A stretch of DNA of 64,000 nt from Ricinus communis (lineage: Eukaryota > Streptophyta > Magnoliopsida > Malpighiales > Euphorbiaceae). Within the stretch, counting starts at the first letter, position 1. Each line of letters starts with the position of its first letter. The notes under the pieces are model-generated. The model was not told the origin of the DNA. It did not search any database and worked only from the letters and a program-made list of their open reading frames with translations. The translations under genes were made by a program, and so were the position numbers. This document shows, piece by piece, positions 1 to 11,163 of this stretch. The DNA lies in assembly GCF_019578655.1 (NCBI RefSeq), contig NC_063258.1, positions 2,108,001-2,172,000 on the forward strand, in the 5' to 3' direction.

Positions 1-365
1 AATGCCCAATTATATGATCCTAAATCTAATATGGCCCAATTGCCCTAACTAAAGCATGGAAAAAGCCCACTAGGTCTACATCGATTTTAGATTTTAAGTC
101 CAATTACCATTAATTAGCATAGTAGACTACAATCTTCATGTGAGGTTGAATTTTAAGGCCTAAAGTCTCTGTAGCCCATTTTTAGTTAGTCAATCATTTT
201 ACACTTATTTGATCACATAGTAAATAAAAATAAGCAAAAATAAAGTGTAGAAAAATAAATCTAACTATTGCAATATGCCTGCAACTAAAAGAAAGAAAAA
301 GGCCTAAAATTAAGTACAGAACATGAATAACTCTAGAAATTCATCAAAATTTAGGGTTTTGAAGA

Positions 366-448
366 GCAGAGCCGATTGGCTACGGGTGTAGAGCTTATCG
401 GCTCAGCGCGGAGCCAAAATTGGCTATGCATTGAGTCGATTGGCTCTT
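366..448. repeat. Palindromic GAGCC-N4-GGCTC motif cluster (left arm, copy 1)
   Basis: Several imperfect copies of an AGAGCCGATTGGCTCT-like inverted motif lie about 22-25 bases apart. The same motif cluster recurs at equivalent places in every family R LTR in the window. Confidence 0.6.
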
Positions 449-1401
449 GGGCTTTGGCAGGCAGTTTTTTGATAGTTCCTCCCTCAAATCGATGCCTCGG
501 AGCCAATCTCACATGCATAGAAAATGAGGAATTAATTAAAACGTGCTAAACTAAGTAATAAACAAAAAGTATAAAAATTTAATTTGAAACTCTAAGAAAG
601 TCATGCAAACCCTAAAATACCTAAACTAGCAGTAAATAAGAAACGACAAAATATCAAGTTTTGATCATGCAATCCTAAAACGTTTAACTACAGAATCATA
701 AAAGAATTATGAATCTAATCTAAAATCCTAATCATATTACTAATCATTAGAAAAAATAAAACAATCAAAATCCTCCATGTTCTTATTATCAGATCCAATT
801 CCTAGAAATTTATAACATGTAATTACATAAAAAAAACCTATTCTAAATAAAAATATATAAATCAATAAAAAAAATCCTAATCATGTCTTTAAGAAAGCAT
901 AGTAAGAGCTAGGTTTGAGAGATGATATGGATGATGATGATGATGGGGAACCCTCAGCTTATCACAATAGTTAGTTGTTTTGTAAGTCTTAGGAGAAGAT
1001 GATGCAATTGAATCGAAGATCGGTTGAGGATCCAATACTAGATGAGGTTTTGAAAAACTTCTGTCATTCTCTTAAAGCTTTCCTAATGTCAGTTCTTTCT
1101 TAATGCTTATAACTCTCTATGTGTTTTTTTGCTCAAAGTGTATCAATTGCTAAGTCTTACTAAGAATCGGTCCCTTGCTCACTCTCTCCTCCTATAGACT
1201 TAGGAGTTAATGATGCATTTATAGACATAGGATTTTAGGAATCTTAGGTGCAAAGAGATAGAATTAAGTTCTTTTAGAGATTATCTTTGATAAAATAAAA
1301 AAGAATCCCATATTTATTAATAGAAACCTTCTAGAAAATTATTTTGGACGTAAAACTACCAAAAGACGACGTCGAATCAAGAAAACCACGAATTAGCATT
1401 G

Positions 1402-1480
1402 TGTAGAGCCGGTTGGATCTAACAGAGCTGATTTGGTTCTATGATGAGGTGATTGGCTCTGTGCAGAGCTGATTGGCTCT
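1402..1480. repeat. Palindromic GAGCC-N4-GGCTC motif cluster (right arm, copy 1)
   Basis: Four degenerate copies of the same 16-base inverted motif, spaced by about 20-25 bases, near the start of the LTR on the minus strand. Degeneration is mainly C-to-T/G-to-A change, as in old methylated repeats. Confidence 0.6.
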
Positions 1481-1738
1481 AAATGGGCAAAAGTTTATGA
1501 AAAGCTTGCAATTTAGTCCCCAAACTTGCGAAATTCATCATTTTGACCTTCAAACTTTATTTTTCTTAATAATTAAATCCAAATTAATTTTAGAAAGGTA
1601 ATTTTGGTCGGATTAACCTCAATCCTAACCTCAAATTCGCTTATCCTCCGTCTCCCGAGACCCGAGAAGGCAGTAACTTTTATTATAGAATTTTTCGTAA
1701 TTCCCTCGATATCTAGATGTAGAGAATGGATGCTAACA

Positions 1739-1840
1739 CTTGCGTTAGCTCAGACCGAACTCGCATTAGCTCATATTGAACCTGCGATAGCTCAGGCTAA
1801 CCTCCCGCTAGCTCAATTTGACCTCGCGCTGGCTTAGTTT
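1739..1840. repeat. Short tandem TAGCTCA-type repeat in the LTR
   Basis: About four units of roughly 25 bases, each holding (G/T)TAGCTCA(G/A)..GAAC/CTAACC followed by TCGC. A matching array of the same units is found at about 7345-7445 in the other LTR. Confidence 0.5.
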
Positions 1841-2786
1841 GCCAGACTCTATTTTAATTAATTTCCATTAAATTTTCATTAATTACTTGGTTAATTACTC
1901 CATCTTATTCCATACGATTTAATTTCCCTATAAATTGCTTGCTTTATTAATTGTTGCCTTTTATTCAACTGTTATGAGGCCCTAAGGCTGTGGTTTGTAA
2001 TAATTTTTCCCTAAACGCCCTGATCTCTCTAACTCCTTCTTTATACGCTTACTACTTTCTAGGTTTCTCATCTCACATGTTTAAAGAACTAAAATTAATT
2101 TAGCATTTATGTGATCACCTCTTATGTCAACTCTAAAATAAATTGAGCTTACCAATGTAATTTCCCTCGCGTCTCGTAGGTATTCACCGCAAATGCTAAG
2201 ATAAAATAAATCTGACATTTAGACTTAGATAAGAGAACCAGATTCTGATTTGGCACCTTTCAGATGTGAAGAAAATAAAATCTAAGGTACCAAAGTACCT
2301 CCTGACTAGGACTAGCAAAGGCACCAATGTGCCTCCATCTAGGACTAGTTAAGGTACTAAAGTACTTCCTCCTTATGCTAGTCTCTTGGTTTCTCACCTT
2401 ATACATTAAAGAAGATAAAAAGGTTGATGCATAACGATGAATATATGGTAAAATAGGCTAAAATAATATTATTAGGATAGGCAAAGGCTTGTCTGCTTTA
2501 GTGGAGGCTAGGCTTCACCGCCTAGGCGGATAGAGGTGCTTTTGTAAACCTTCCTTATCTGTACTTAACTGTCCGAACCTAGAATCTCTAATTTTAGGGA
2601 GCGAAAAACTTAGGCTCTCTAAGAGGGGTACAAAGCTGTCATCCTCACTCCCGAAATGATCTCGATCTCATGGGTGGGAACTTCTTCTCTAATTAGTCTT
2701 AAGACCATTTGTAATCCCTTAAGGCCCTCAATTGAATGGCTCATTTCAAAATGGGCCTAGTACGGAGAGTGGATCCCGGTCGCTCA
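1739..2786 (+). mobile_element. 5' LTR (left-truncated) of a TAT/Ogre-like gag-only element
   Basis: This stretch is a diverged direct repeat of about 7340-8395. Both start with a short tandem array of TAGCTCA..ACC(T)CGC units, pass through TTTTAATTAATTT, a GGTACCAAAGTACCTCC/GGCACCAATGTGCCTCC array, and end ...GGATC(C/T)CG.TCGCTCA. The end at 2786 is fixed by the primer-binding site that follows four bases later. The left end is missing because family R LTR sequence abuts at 1738; the equivalent left part of the 3' LTR probably lies in 6.7-7.34 kb. Confidence 0.65.
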
Positions 2787-2789
2787 TAG

Positions 2790-2807
2790 TGGCGACTCTA
2801 ATAGGGA
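2790..2807 (+). promoter_or_regulatory. Primer-binding site, tRNA-Arg type
   Basis: TGGCGACTCTAATAGGGA follows the LTR end by three bases. Plant TAT/Ogre Ty3 elements prime reverse transcription from tRNA-Arg with a site beginning TGGCGACTC, so the site both places the LTR end and assigns the lineage. Confidence 0.7.
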
Positions 2808-3849
2808 CTTGAGAAGTTGATTTTGAGGAGTGGATAAGCTTTTGCCTTTCCTGACATTTTGATTTAGCTTTGCTTTGCATTTGCATTAGAATTAAGGGAG
2901 GCCCTATATTCTCGGTGGCTTCGGTGTAAGGGATATCCATGTTCCACTCGAACAGGAGACGACTTACATTGATGATGATCACCACTATGGACCGGACTGT
3001 GGAGGTCATAAACTTATCGTGTTGAGTAGCAGAAACACAATTCCCTGCTAGACTTAAAAAAGGGATAAGTTTCTCCAAAATATAAAAAGGGTACTCCTCG
3101 CTAGGGGAAACTAAGCCTTATTATCTCAGCCAAAGTTCATATAGTAAAATCTAGTTCCTTCCCATGGGATTTACCATATTGTATGCTTGCATGATAACTG
3201 GAATATTGATGAAGGACCTTAGGATTAGCCTAAAACACCCACCCGTTAATTGAGAAATCTCTAGTTCCGTATATGACACTAAATCGACACATTCGATGGG
3301 TAAACTCGAGGAGACTTATCGTAAAGTAGGCGAGTATGCGACTAATCCCTTAATTTTCTCTCAACATTCCGAGTCTCCTGATGCACGAACCTGAAATTCT
3401 TTCATAATGATTGACCCTCTTCCTAGTAATCAACATGAGGCTTATCCGGCTTCTTATTGAATATTAGGGAGCCAGATCATTTATTTTCTAGGAAATTTAT
3501 GATTATGTGCAGGAAGAAAAAGAGCGAGCATTGTTATCCCTAGTTGATAGCCATGTTGAAACTAAAAAACCTAGGAAAGATGAGACCGTGCCATGAACTT
3601 CAAAGTGAGGGAGTTTTGCATGTAAATATTTGACATAATTTTTGCTCTCTTCTTAATTCCTATCAGATGCATATTTGTATATCCTGACTAGCACCCTTCT
3701 GTATATAATGTTTCTTCTCTTTTGTATACCATGCATACATGCATTTTCATTTACATTCCATGTAAGCCTTTATAATCTTTTGGGGTTGCAGTCACGTCAT
3801 CATTGCTTGGGTTAGAAGAGAAGGGCGTCCCACAAGCGAACAAATAGAA
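2808..3849 (+). other. Untranslated leader of the TAT-like element
   Basis: About 1 kb between primer site and gag start, with no sustained reading frame. A long leader before gag is usual in this lineage. I see no other feature in it. Confidence 0.5.
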
Positions 3850-5115
3850 ATGGCGGGGAGTAGTTATACTAATATGCAAACACTACAAGTTGAGGTGGCT
3901 GCCATTACAAAGCAGCTAAAAGACCAAATGGAAATGGTCATGTAATAGTCAAATCTTCTTAAATTAGTCATGGTTACCAGAAATGCAACCATCAGTAGTG
4001 CCACTCCTGCCGACACTAACAACGCCAACGATGATGGAAAATTGCCCATTACTTTGGATTCACTACTCTTATTGTGGAAAAGGACAGAGGAAATGGCAAT
4101 AATTCTGATGAATGTGTAGGTGGTGATGATGAGGTGCAAGTGCTTCTGGCATCCTCGCCAAGGCCTACTGACATGTCTCCTATAGAAAACTCTAAATTGG
4201 AGGGGATGAGAAAGCAGTTGGATAAAGTGCAAAAAATGCTCAAGTTGAAAGGATGGGAAGCCATTGAAGACATTGATGAGTCCATGCTTAGCACCTCAAA
4301 GGAAAAGGTGAATCTCTCTAACCTGCCAAAATTTGATGGGTCTAGTGATCCCCAAGCTTTCTTGAAAGCATACGGGGTCGATATGTCTACTTGTTCCAAC
4401 CTGACTGGGCAACTAATAGTCAAGTGCTTCAGTCTCTATTTAACTGGAGCTGCAGACCACTGGTATTGGTAATTAGATGAGAAGATTAGAAAAGATTGGG
4501 GAAACATGCTTGAGAGATTCATAGGCCAATATGGGTTACGACACTAAGGTTGAAGTGAGCATGCGGGACTGGGAAGTTACCCGACAGCTCTTCCATGAAA
4601 CTACATTTGACTACATCATTCGATTCCATACTAAGGTGGCAAAGATGACCACTCGACCAATAAAAAGGGATCATGCAGGCTTTGCCATCAAGGGTCTGCT
4701 GTCTTACCTCTATGAGAAGCTGGCTCCCTATCCTATCAAGAATTTTTAGGATTTGAAGGATTATGCTGCTAATGTTGAAGAGGCTAAGCTAAAAAAGAAC
4801 TCCTATAGAAGAAGCGATACAAACAATCTTGGCCTGAAAGAAGTGAATGCATTAGACATAACTTTAAGTGGTACCAATCAATCGCGAAATTTCACCAAGT
4901 TCCCGGTGCCCTTATCTCAAGTCATGGCTAAGTTACAAGAGCTTTAACTAATAAAGTCACCTTTCATAAGACTAGGGGTGACTCAAATGGGCAGTAATCC
5001 AAATGCCTTTTGAAAATATCATCAGCAGCTTGGCCACGATACCGACTGTTGTTATGCTCTAAGAAAAGAGGTTCAGATGCTCATTGATGAGAGGAAGATT
5101 GGAAGTCCTGAGTGA
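3850..5115 (+). pseudogene. TAT/Ogre-like Gag, broken
   Basis: Nucleocapsid/capsid gene of the Ty3 element. The start at 3850 reads MAGSSYTNMQTLQVEVAAI, a typical TAT Gag N-terminus. After stops the frame resumes through a long capsid segment (4074-4472: ..VNLSNLPKFDGSSDPQAFL.. and ..LTGAADHWYW), then 4531-4749 (..FIIRFHTK-like, here DYIIRFHTKVAKM) and 4753-4947, and ends with a YHQQLGHDTDCCYALR motif near 5014-5090, the histidine/cysteine motif seen at the end of these Gags. Several stop codons and at least one frame change make it non-functional. No protease, reverse transcriptase or integrase follows before the 3' LTR, so the element was mobilised in trans, if at all. Confidence 0.75.
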
Positions 5116-6700
5116 AGATCACCATGTTCTACTCTACCTTTTGACTTTAATGGACAATAATTTCAGCATCATGCATTAGAAAATCAGTCTTGTTTATCTA
5201 TACAGATGTTTTACTTATTGTTAATTAAGCAATTTCATATATTTGCATATTATAATTTTGTGCCATATCATTCATCTGATTCAAGCGTGATTGAGGTCGT
5301 GTTTGCAGCTTGCTTAAACTCTTGAGGAAAGAGTGAGAATAAAGAAAAGACAATGAGGAATAAAGGGACAAAATTGTTTTGCCTGAATCCTTAAGAGATA
5401 TAACCAGTCTAAACCTCAACACATGCCTTCACCAAGCTAGTCGAGCCAAAGTGGGCATGAACCCAATAAAACGGAAGACAAAAGGCCCAAGCCAACCAAT
5501 GTTGCTATGATCCCCGAAAGGAAAGCCTGATGCGAACACAATAGAAAACTCCATTCATCAACTCAAAAACCTCTCCTTAGGACCATAATAAGGCCAATAA
5601 GATTTATAAAGGTATGAGTTCATCAAGCCAGGCAAGGCAATGCCCAATCCGAAAAAAAATCAATTAAAACAAAAATCAAAAGAAACACCTGCTAGGCTAA
5701 AGAATCCAGCAAAAAGAGGCTTAGGCAAAAGTTAGGGCATTTTAAAGAAAATAGTCAGCCAAAAAACCATAAAAGGCAGGTTGACGACGAGAGTTTGACC
5801 AAACATATAGACTCGCTAACAGTTATGCTTGAATCAAATTGTATGATGACATCACATTGAATAACAATATGCTTACAAGATAATCCTCAAAATGTTCAAT
5901 TAACAAAAGTGTGAAATGTCTCACAGATAGACATAGCAAGAAGCAACAACGCATGTCAACGACCAAGAAGTCATCATCGTCAAAAGTAATCATGAGGTAA
6001 GCAACTCTATTCCTTTTACAACGATACATAGAAAAGAAAACAAAAACAAGAAAAAATAAAATAATAAAACAGAAAGAAGAAAGAAGAAGAAGAAAAGAAG
6101 AAATAGAGAAATAAAAGTAGAAAATCACAAAAGAGATGCCTGTTAAGTTGAAAACCCTTAAAGGAGCGGCTTAGGCAAAAGTTAAGGCTAGCCTGCTAGG
6201 TCAAAAACTGAAAAATGGTGACCTAGGCAAGAGTCAAGGTGAAATGGCTCGCTGGATCAAAAACCCAAAAAAGGCGATCTAGATAAAAATAAGGGCAAGA
6301 GAAAAAAAAAACTAGTATATCGCTCGAAGACAAGTACCCATAAAAGGCATCTGCCCTATCTCTTTCCCATGCTCGAAAGACTCAAGGGCCTGCTAAGCGA
6401 TAGCATAGTACCCGAACCCATCAAATCGAAAGCGGGGTAGCCAAAGCAAGAAGCAGGATCCAATTACATCCTATTAGACATACATCAATAAAGTCATAAG
6501 GTTTACTTCCAAATTACTGGTGTCCATACCACTAGAAGTAGTAAAAATCCAACCAAAGTTTTGAGAAGCTTTGACAAGGACAGATTGTAAAAGGTCAAGT
6601 CTGTATTAAGCACTCAAAAGCACTAGATATCCTCGGGAATTCTCGCAGCCTCTACACGACGATGCCCTCCTACTTAACCCAATGCAAAGATATCATGCAT
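5116..6700 (+). other. Non-coding 3' region of the gag-only element
   Basis: No pol homology in any frame. The stretch 5680-6300 carries about four degenerate units of roughly 65-75 bases built on (A)GCTNGCTAG(G/A)TCAAAAA..GGCGA(T/C)CTAG(G)CAAAAGTTAGGGC. Such arrays are common before the 3' LTR of TAT-like elements. 6000-6120 is an A/G-rich low-complexity tract. Confidence 0.5.
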
Positions 6701-8395
6701 AAATCCTAGCCCCACTTTCTCTCTCCACCCATCCTTCTCTAGAACATCCAAAACACTAATAAACCCTATTGCCATACACATATTAGATCTTTATTTTCCA
6801 AGTTTTACACACATTCTTTCATTATTACAAGAATTTTAATATGAATTTCTAATCAAAATCCATAATTTGAGGGCCAAATCTAACTTTGTTTGATATTTGG
6901 TCCATCCTTTATTTTAATTCTCGATCATATTTTTGTTATTCTTTTGATTTGGGGTGCAAACCCATTTGCTTTACCCTCTATAAGTTGAACACGTGTGGGT
7001 TCAACCCTATCTCCATGCGTGTTCATACCCACACGGGTTCAACCTAGCCCCTTCGAGTTTAAATCATTAACATAAAACACAATCGTTTTAGCATATTTAA
7101 GCTTCTAGCAGCTTGAGATCTAACAAGCTTGACCTATTCTCGAACGCATTCAACCTTAATAGCCCTATGCATTATTGTTTTTAGTTTTCTCCGGCCATTT
7201 TGGAAATCCAGGACTTTTGAAAGTCTAAACTCGCACGGGCGTAGCCTGTTCCTATATAGGTTTAACCTTAATAGTCCTTATTTTTTCATTTTTGTTAATC
7301 TGGCCATCATCTTGCCGTTTTAGGGTTTTTGAAGGCGAACCACGGGCTAGCTTAGATTGACCCTATATGTTAGCTCAGACTAACCCCGCACTAGCTTAGG
7401 CTAACCTCGCGCTAGCTCAATCTGGCCTCACACTGGCTCAGTCTGCCATACCCTATTTTAATTAATTTTTATTGAATTCTCATTAATTACTTATTTAATT
7501 ATTCCGTTTTATTCTCTGCCATTTAATTTCCATACAAGTTTCTTGCTCTATTAATTATTGTTGCTTTTATTCATATATTTCAAGGCCCTAAGGCCATGGT
7601 TTGTAATAATTTTCCCTTAAGTGCCTCCCCCCTCTCTAACCCCTTCTTTATATGCTTGTTGCTTTATACATTTCTCACCTCACATGTTTAAAAAACAAAA
7701 ATCAGTCTAGCATTTATAAGATCACCTCATATGTCAACTTCTAAATAAATTGAGCTTACTAATGCAAGCTCCCTCATGTCTCGTAGGTACTCACCCCAAA
7801 TGCTAAGATAAAATAAATATGACACCTAAACTTAGGTAATAAAACTAAATTTTGATTTGGTCACCTTTCACATGTGAAGAAAATAAAACCTAAGGTACCA
7901 AAGTACCTCATAATTAGGACTAGAAAAGGCACCAATGTGCCTCCATCTAGGACTAGTTAAGGTACCAAAGTGCCTCCTCCTTAGGCTAGTCTCTTGGCTT
8001 CTAATCTCAAATGCTAAAGAAGATGAAAAAGGTTGATGTATAACAATGAATATAGGGTAAGATAGGTTAAGACAATATGATTAGTATAGGCAAAGGCTTG
8101 TTTGCTCTAGTGGAGGATAGGCTTCATCGCCTAAGCAGATAGGGGTTTCATTCCTAAGCCTTCCTTATCCGTACCTAACTTTACAAACCTAGAATCTCTA
8201 ATTTTAGGGAGAGAAAAATTAGGCTCTCCGCAAGAGGTATAAAGCCATCATCCTCACTACCAAAAGGTCCCGATCTCATCGAGTTGCGACTCCTTCTCTG
8301 ATCGGTCTTAAGGCCATTTGTAATCCTTTAGGGCCCTCAACTGAATGGCTCATTTCGAAACGGGCCTAGTAAGGAGAGCGGATCTCGATCGCTCA
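6700..8395 (+). mobile_element. 3' LTR of the TAT-like element (left end uncertain)
   Basis: From about 7340 to 8395 it aligns along its length to the 5' LTR at 1739-2786, ending GATCTCGATCGCTCA. The part left of 7340 has no partner because the 5' LTR is truncated; I could not find a clean polypurine tract or TG start, so 6700 is only an estimate. Divergence between the two LTRs is large, which implies an old insertion. Confidence 0.55.
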
Positions 8396-8670
8396 CAATC
8401 CCTGTAATTGCAGCAAATGAAAGTGGGGAACGGGTCAGCTCACCAACCAAAGTATGGAAGGTTTGGGTGGTGTCCATCCACTTCTCCAGCAGGGCGTAAA
8501 CTGAAGTATGATCTATTCTTCAGATGATTGATGAAAGTGTAGCAATAAATCAGATTAATCCAGGGTCATTGATCCTGGCCTAAACAGAGCTCAACAGCTC
8601 ATCAAACCACTCGCGAGCACCATAAAATTTTTTGGTGAATCGGATCAATACAACATCATTCTGGAAAAAG
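8396..8670 (-). pseudogene. Plant mobile domain (PMD) protein fragment
   Basis: Reading the minus strand from about 8670 gives one frame with stops at 2-3 places that contains ..AREWFDELL.. followed by ..YALLEKWMDTTQTFHTLVGE and ..LTRSPLSFAAITG. The pattern 'W-x-x-x-T-x-T-F-H-x-x-x-G-E' is the signature of the plant mobile domain (aminotransferase-like PMD), found in MAIN-like host proteins and in MULE and retroelement captures. The homology stops at the outer edge of the Ty3 LTR at 8395. Only about 90 residues are left, with no start codon or complete domain. Recognition is by motif only. Confidence 0.45.
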
Positions 8671-8759
8671 CATAAATAAAGGTATGTGAACACAATGCAC
8701 ATGCATAAGGCCCCAAACAAGTATGTCATTGATTTATTGCTATTTTATGTTAAAAACCT

Positions 8760-8944
8760 AAAAAACTTATTTTTGGTCTCTTCATAGTTGTTTCGAACTG
8801 TGAAGAGCCAATCAACTCAGCTTAGAGTTGAATCAGTACTGCATAGAGCTGATCGACTCTATGGGTTAGGGCACAATTATTTCTTGACTTTGTTGTGAAA
8901 TTTTATGTGTTTTGAATAAGATTTTATGCAAGAAAAATGCCTCT
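8760..8944 (+). repeat. Family R LTR-like fragment
   Basis: Contains three spaced GAGCC/GAGCTGAT..GACTC motifs (about 8806-8862) and resembles the 14870-14960 part of the plus-strand family R LTR. It is cut at its right by the large LTR starting at 8950. Confidence 0.35.
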
Positions 8945-8981
8945 CTAACTGTAATACCCAGTTTTTCAAAAAAGAAATATA

Positions 8982-8985
<4 letters not shown>

Positions 8986-9033
<48 letters not shown>

Positions 9034-9055
9034 AAAATAAATAAATAAATAAAAT
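8986..9055. repeat. (ATA)n / (AAAT)n microsatellite
   Basis: About fourteen ATA triplets followed by AAAT repeats, near the 5' end of the LTR. Confidence 0.9.
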
Positions 9056-10419
9056 AAAATTCTTTTTCTTTCTTCCTTTTCCTTCCCCTCTTTCCCTCTT
9101 TCCTCTCCTCCTCCGCCCGCCTACATGCTGCCAAGCTACCGCCGCCATCGCCGCCAGCCTTCTCCTCTTCCTCCGCCGTTGCAGCACCGTCTTCTTCTCC
9201 TCCTTTCCACTTCGCGCGACCACGAACGAAGGAAAGGACTGCCATCGTCGGTTCGGCTCCTTGCCGGCGTCCGTTTGGTGATCTGACACCGAAAATAGAC
9301 TCCCCACCCCCGAAAACCTGGAAATGACTCTCCTCTGCCGGCAGCCTCGGGAAGAGTCATCTATGCAGCCTCTTTCTGGCCCCAATCTGGCACCTTCCGA
9401 CCACTTTCTGATCGAAATTCTTGTACTTCCAGACTCCCTGCAACTCGAGCTTCACATAGACGCTTCCATATTCGAATTTCGACACTATTGGCAAGATCGG
9501 CTTCCAAAACCCGGTGTTTTCTGGACGCGTAAAATATTACAATTTTGGCTTGGTATAATTTTATTTAGACTCTGAAAGTTATGTTGTAATGTTAGAAAAT
9601 TATTGTGGCTATTAGTTGCTTGTGATGACTAGTTTAAAAAATAAATTGAATTTAATTAATTGTGTTGTGGTGTGTTGCAGAGTCGAAAAAATAATAATGT
9701 AGTTCTTGTGGCCCGGCTCCTGTTATTTAATTCCAGCATATTTTATGTGTCTTTGGCAGGTTCTGGACCCGTTTTACGGAAGGTAAATGTCCGTAATTTG
9801 GGGAAAGTTCTGCCAAATTTTCGACAGATTTTTCGAGTCTAAATTAATTTTAGGCAGTCTACTCTAGGAGCCTAGGGCTAGGAAAAAAATTAAGAATGTC
9901 TATTAATTGAATATTTTTCATGACTAGATAATCCAGCCTTCCCGCCAGCTCCACCCGAGGCGTAGGAGCGGACTGTGGAACGCGTTAGAACTGTGAGTTA
10001 AAGTCACATAATCTCTCGCATTATTATCAAGTCTAAATTTAATATGCTACTTTAGAAATTATGTTTAAAATGATTATTAGTATCGCAATATAAATAATTT
10101 TACTTAATTATTAATTACTGAGGATAATTTCAATATTATTATCAGTAATATTATATCCTTATTTTGATAGTTAATGTTATATTAACACAATCATTATTAT
10201 TATTTCCACACACAAATTGCATGTTTGCTTTCCCCGAATTTCTAAATCTTTATTTTGATATTTGTTGAATGATTTTGTTAGACTACGATTATTATTATAT
10301 ATGTTGATTGTGATATTAATATGAGGCTTTAGTAGAACATGCCACCTGATGGGTTACATCAAGACCGCGTGCGCACTGGTAATGATTAAAGGCAAGTAAC
10401 AAGGTTATTATGGATTTTT

Positions 10420-10580
10420 GCCTTGGTCGAGTATAACTCTCTGGGTTGTGAAAGTTGACTGCCGGAGAAAGGTCCCTGGTCGAGCAATACTTTCTGGGCG
10501 CTGGCTTAGTTGGGAATCAAGTGTTCAGGCTGGATGTAAGGACCCTGGTCGAGCTTCGCTCTCTGGGCGCCAGACCTATT
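10420..10580. repeat. CCCTGGTCGAGC repeat units in the LTR
   Basis: Three spaced units of (G)GTC(C/A)CTGGTCGAGC..CTCTGGG(C/T)GC. Inverted counterparts lie in the second LTR at about 11636-11860. Confidence 0.5.
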
Positions 10581-10652
10581 GGAATTAAGAGAGCCTAAAG
10601 GCTGCTAGTAATTGGGGTTAGGGTTCTACTGAGCCACTCATCCCACAAATGT

Positions 10653-10742
10653 AAAAATGTATTTTATTCTTAAGATTATGGTATGACTATAGTATGAAAA
10701 AATGTATTTTATTCTTAAGATTATGGTATGACTATAGTATGA
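10653..10742. repeat. 45-base perfect tandem duplication
   Basis: A unit beginning AAAAATGTATTTTATTC and ending CTATAGTATG is present twice head to tail with a period of 45 bases and no visible mismatch. Confidence 0.85.
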
Positions 10743-11080
10743 CTCATATTTGATGTACATGGTATGTTATACTGATTGTAATAATAATTATTTTCTGAGA
10801 AGACTGCTATAGTCACAAGATTATTTGATTTTAACTCACTCCAGAGACTGACAGTCTCAGTTTTATTTTTTAGGTGACACTTAGAGTTCTTCACCATCTT
10901 GCATTATGACAGTCCGACTTCTCCTCCTTCGGACTTTTTGTAAATAACCTGTACTTCCATATTTTTGTTATTTTATACTCTAGACCTTCGCATTAGAGTA
11001 TCACACGACCCACTGGGCCCGTGACCGGCACTAGGGAATGGGTAGGCTTAAGGCCACCGAAACCCGTAGTAAGCCTGACA

Positions 11081-11163
11081 CTCACTGATTTAAACAAACC
11101 TCATATCAAATTAATATTATTAAAACCACAAATTATCTTAATAGCTACATTCTACATAAATAC
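11081..11163. other. Short spacer between the two large LTRs
   Basis: AT-rich bases holding the possible target duplications; nothing else seen. Confidence 0.4.

Larger units (their letters stand above)
1..1738 (-). mobile_element. Family R LTR, copy 1 (cut by window start)
   Basis: Non-coding LTR of a Ty3-type element that occurs three times on the minus strand (here, 25851-27996, and from 62876 to the window end) and in part on the plus strand at 14622. Read on the minus strand it starts TGTTAGCATCC at 1738 and runs off the left edge. Shared landmarks with the other copies are a CTCCCGAGACCCGAG block (about 1650-1665 here), a 'fraction of cytosine-poor' AT-rich middle, and two clusters of a GAGCC..GGCTC motif. 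The copies differ by many substitutions and indels, so insertions are old. The family is assigned to Ty3/TAT-like elements only because the other two copies are followed by a tRNA-Arg-like primer site. The 5' LTR of the next element begins exactly where this LTR stops. Confidence 0.6.
8950..11080 (+). mobile_element. Large solo LTR, plus orientation
   Basis: Starts TGTAATACCCAG at 8950 and ends GTAGTAAGCCTGACA at 11080, giving TG..CA termini and 2131 bases. It is flanked by CTAAC (8945-8949) and CTCAC (11081-11085), a 4-of-5 match compatible with an old 5-base target duplication. It holds no coding domain: a pyrimidine-rich then GC-rich 5' part (9060-9500), intron-like AT-rich middle, and CCCTGGTCGAGC..CTCTGGGCGCC repeats (10420-10580). 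The TGTAACACCC-type start and length over 2 kb are typical of plant Ty3/gypsy (Tekay/Del-like) LTRs. The 11164-13874 copy shares blocks such as GGCAGGTTCTGGACCCGTTTTA and GTGAGTTAAAGTCA in inverted order. No internal domain is adjacent. Confidence 0.6.

Noticed and set aside
5823..6128. 101-codon minus frame rich in Phe/Leu/Ser
   Set aside because: Antisense of an A/G-rich tract in the non-coding part of a gag-only element.
8877..9385. Several overlapping 74-139 codon frames on both strands, Lys/Arg/Gly-rich
   Set aside because: They come from a GC-rich, pyrimidine-rich LTR segment and an (ATA)n microsatellite; the equivalent part of the second LTR does not keep any of the frames.
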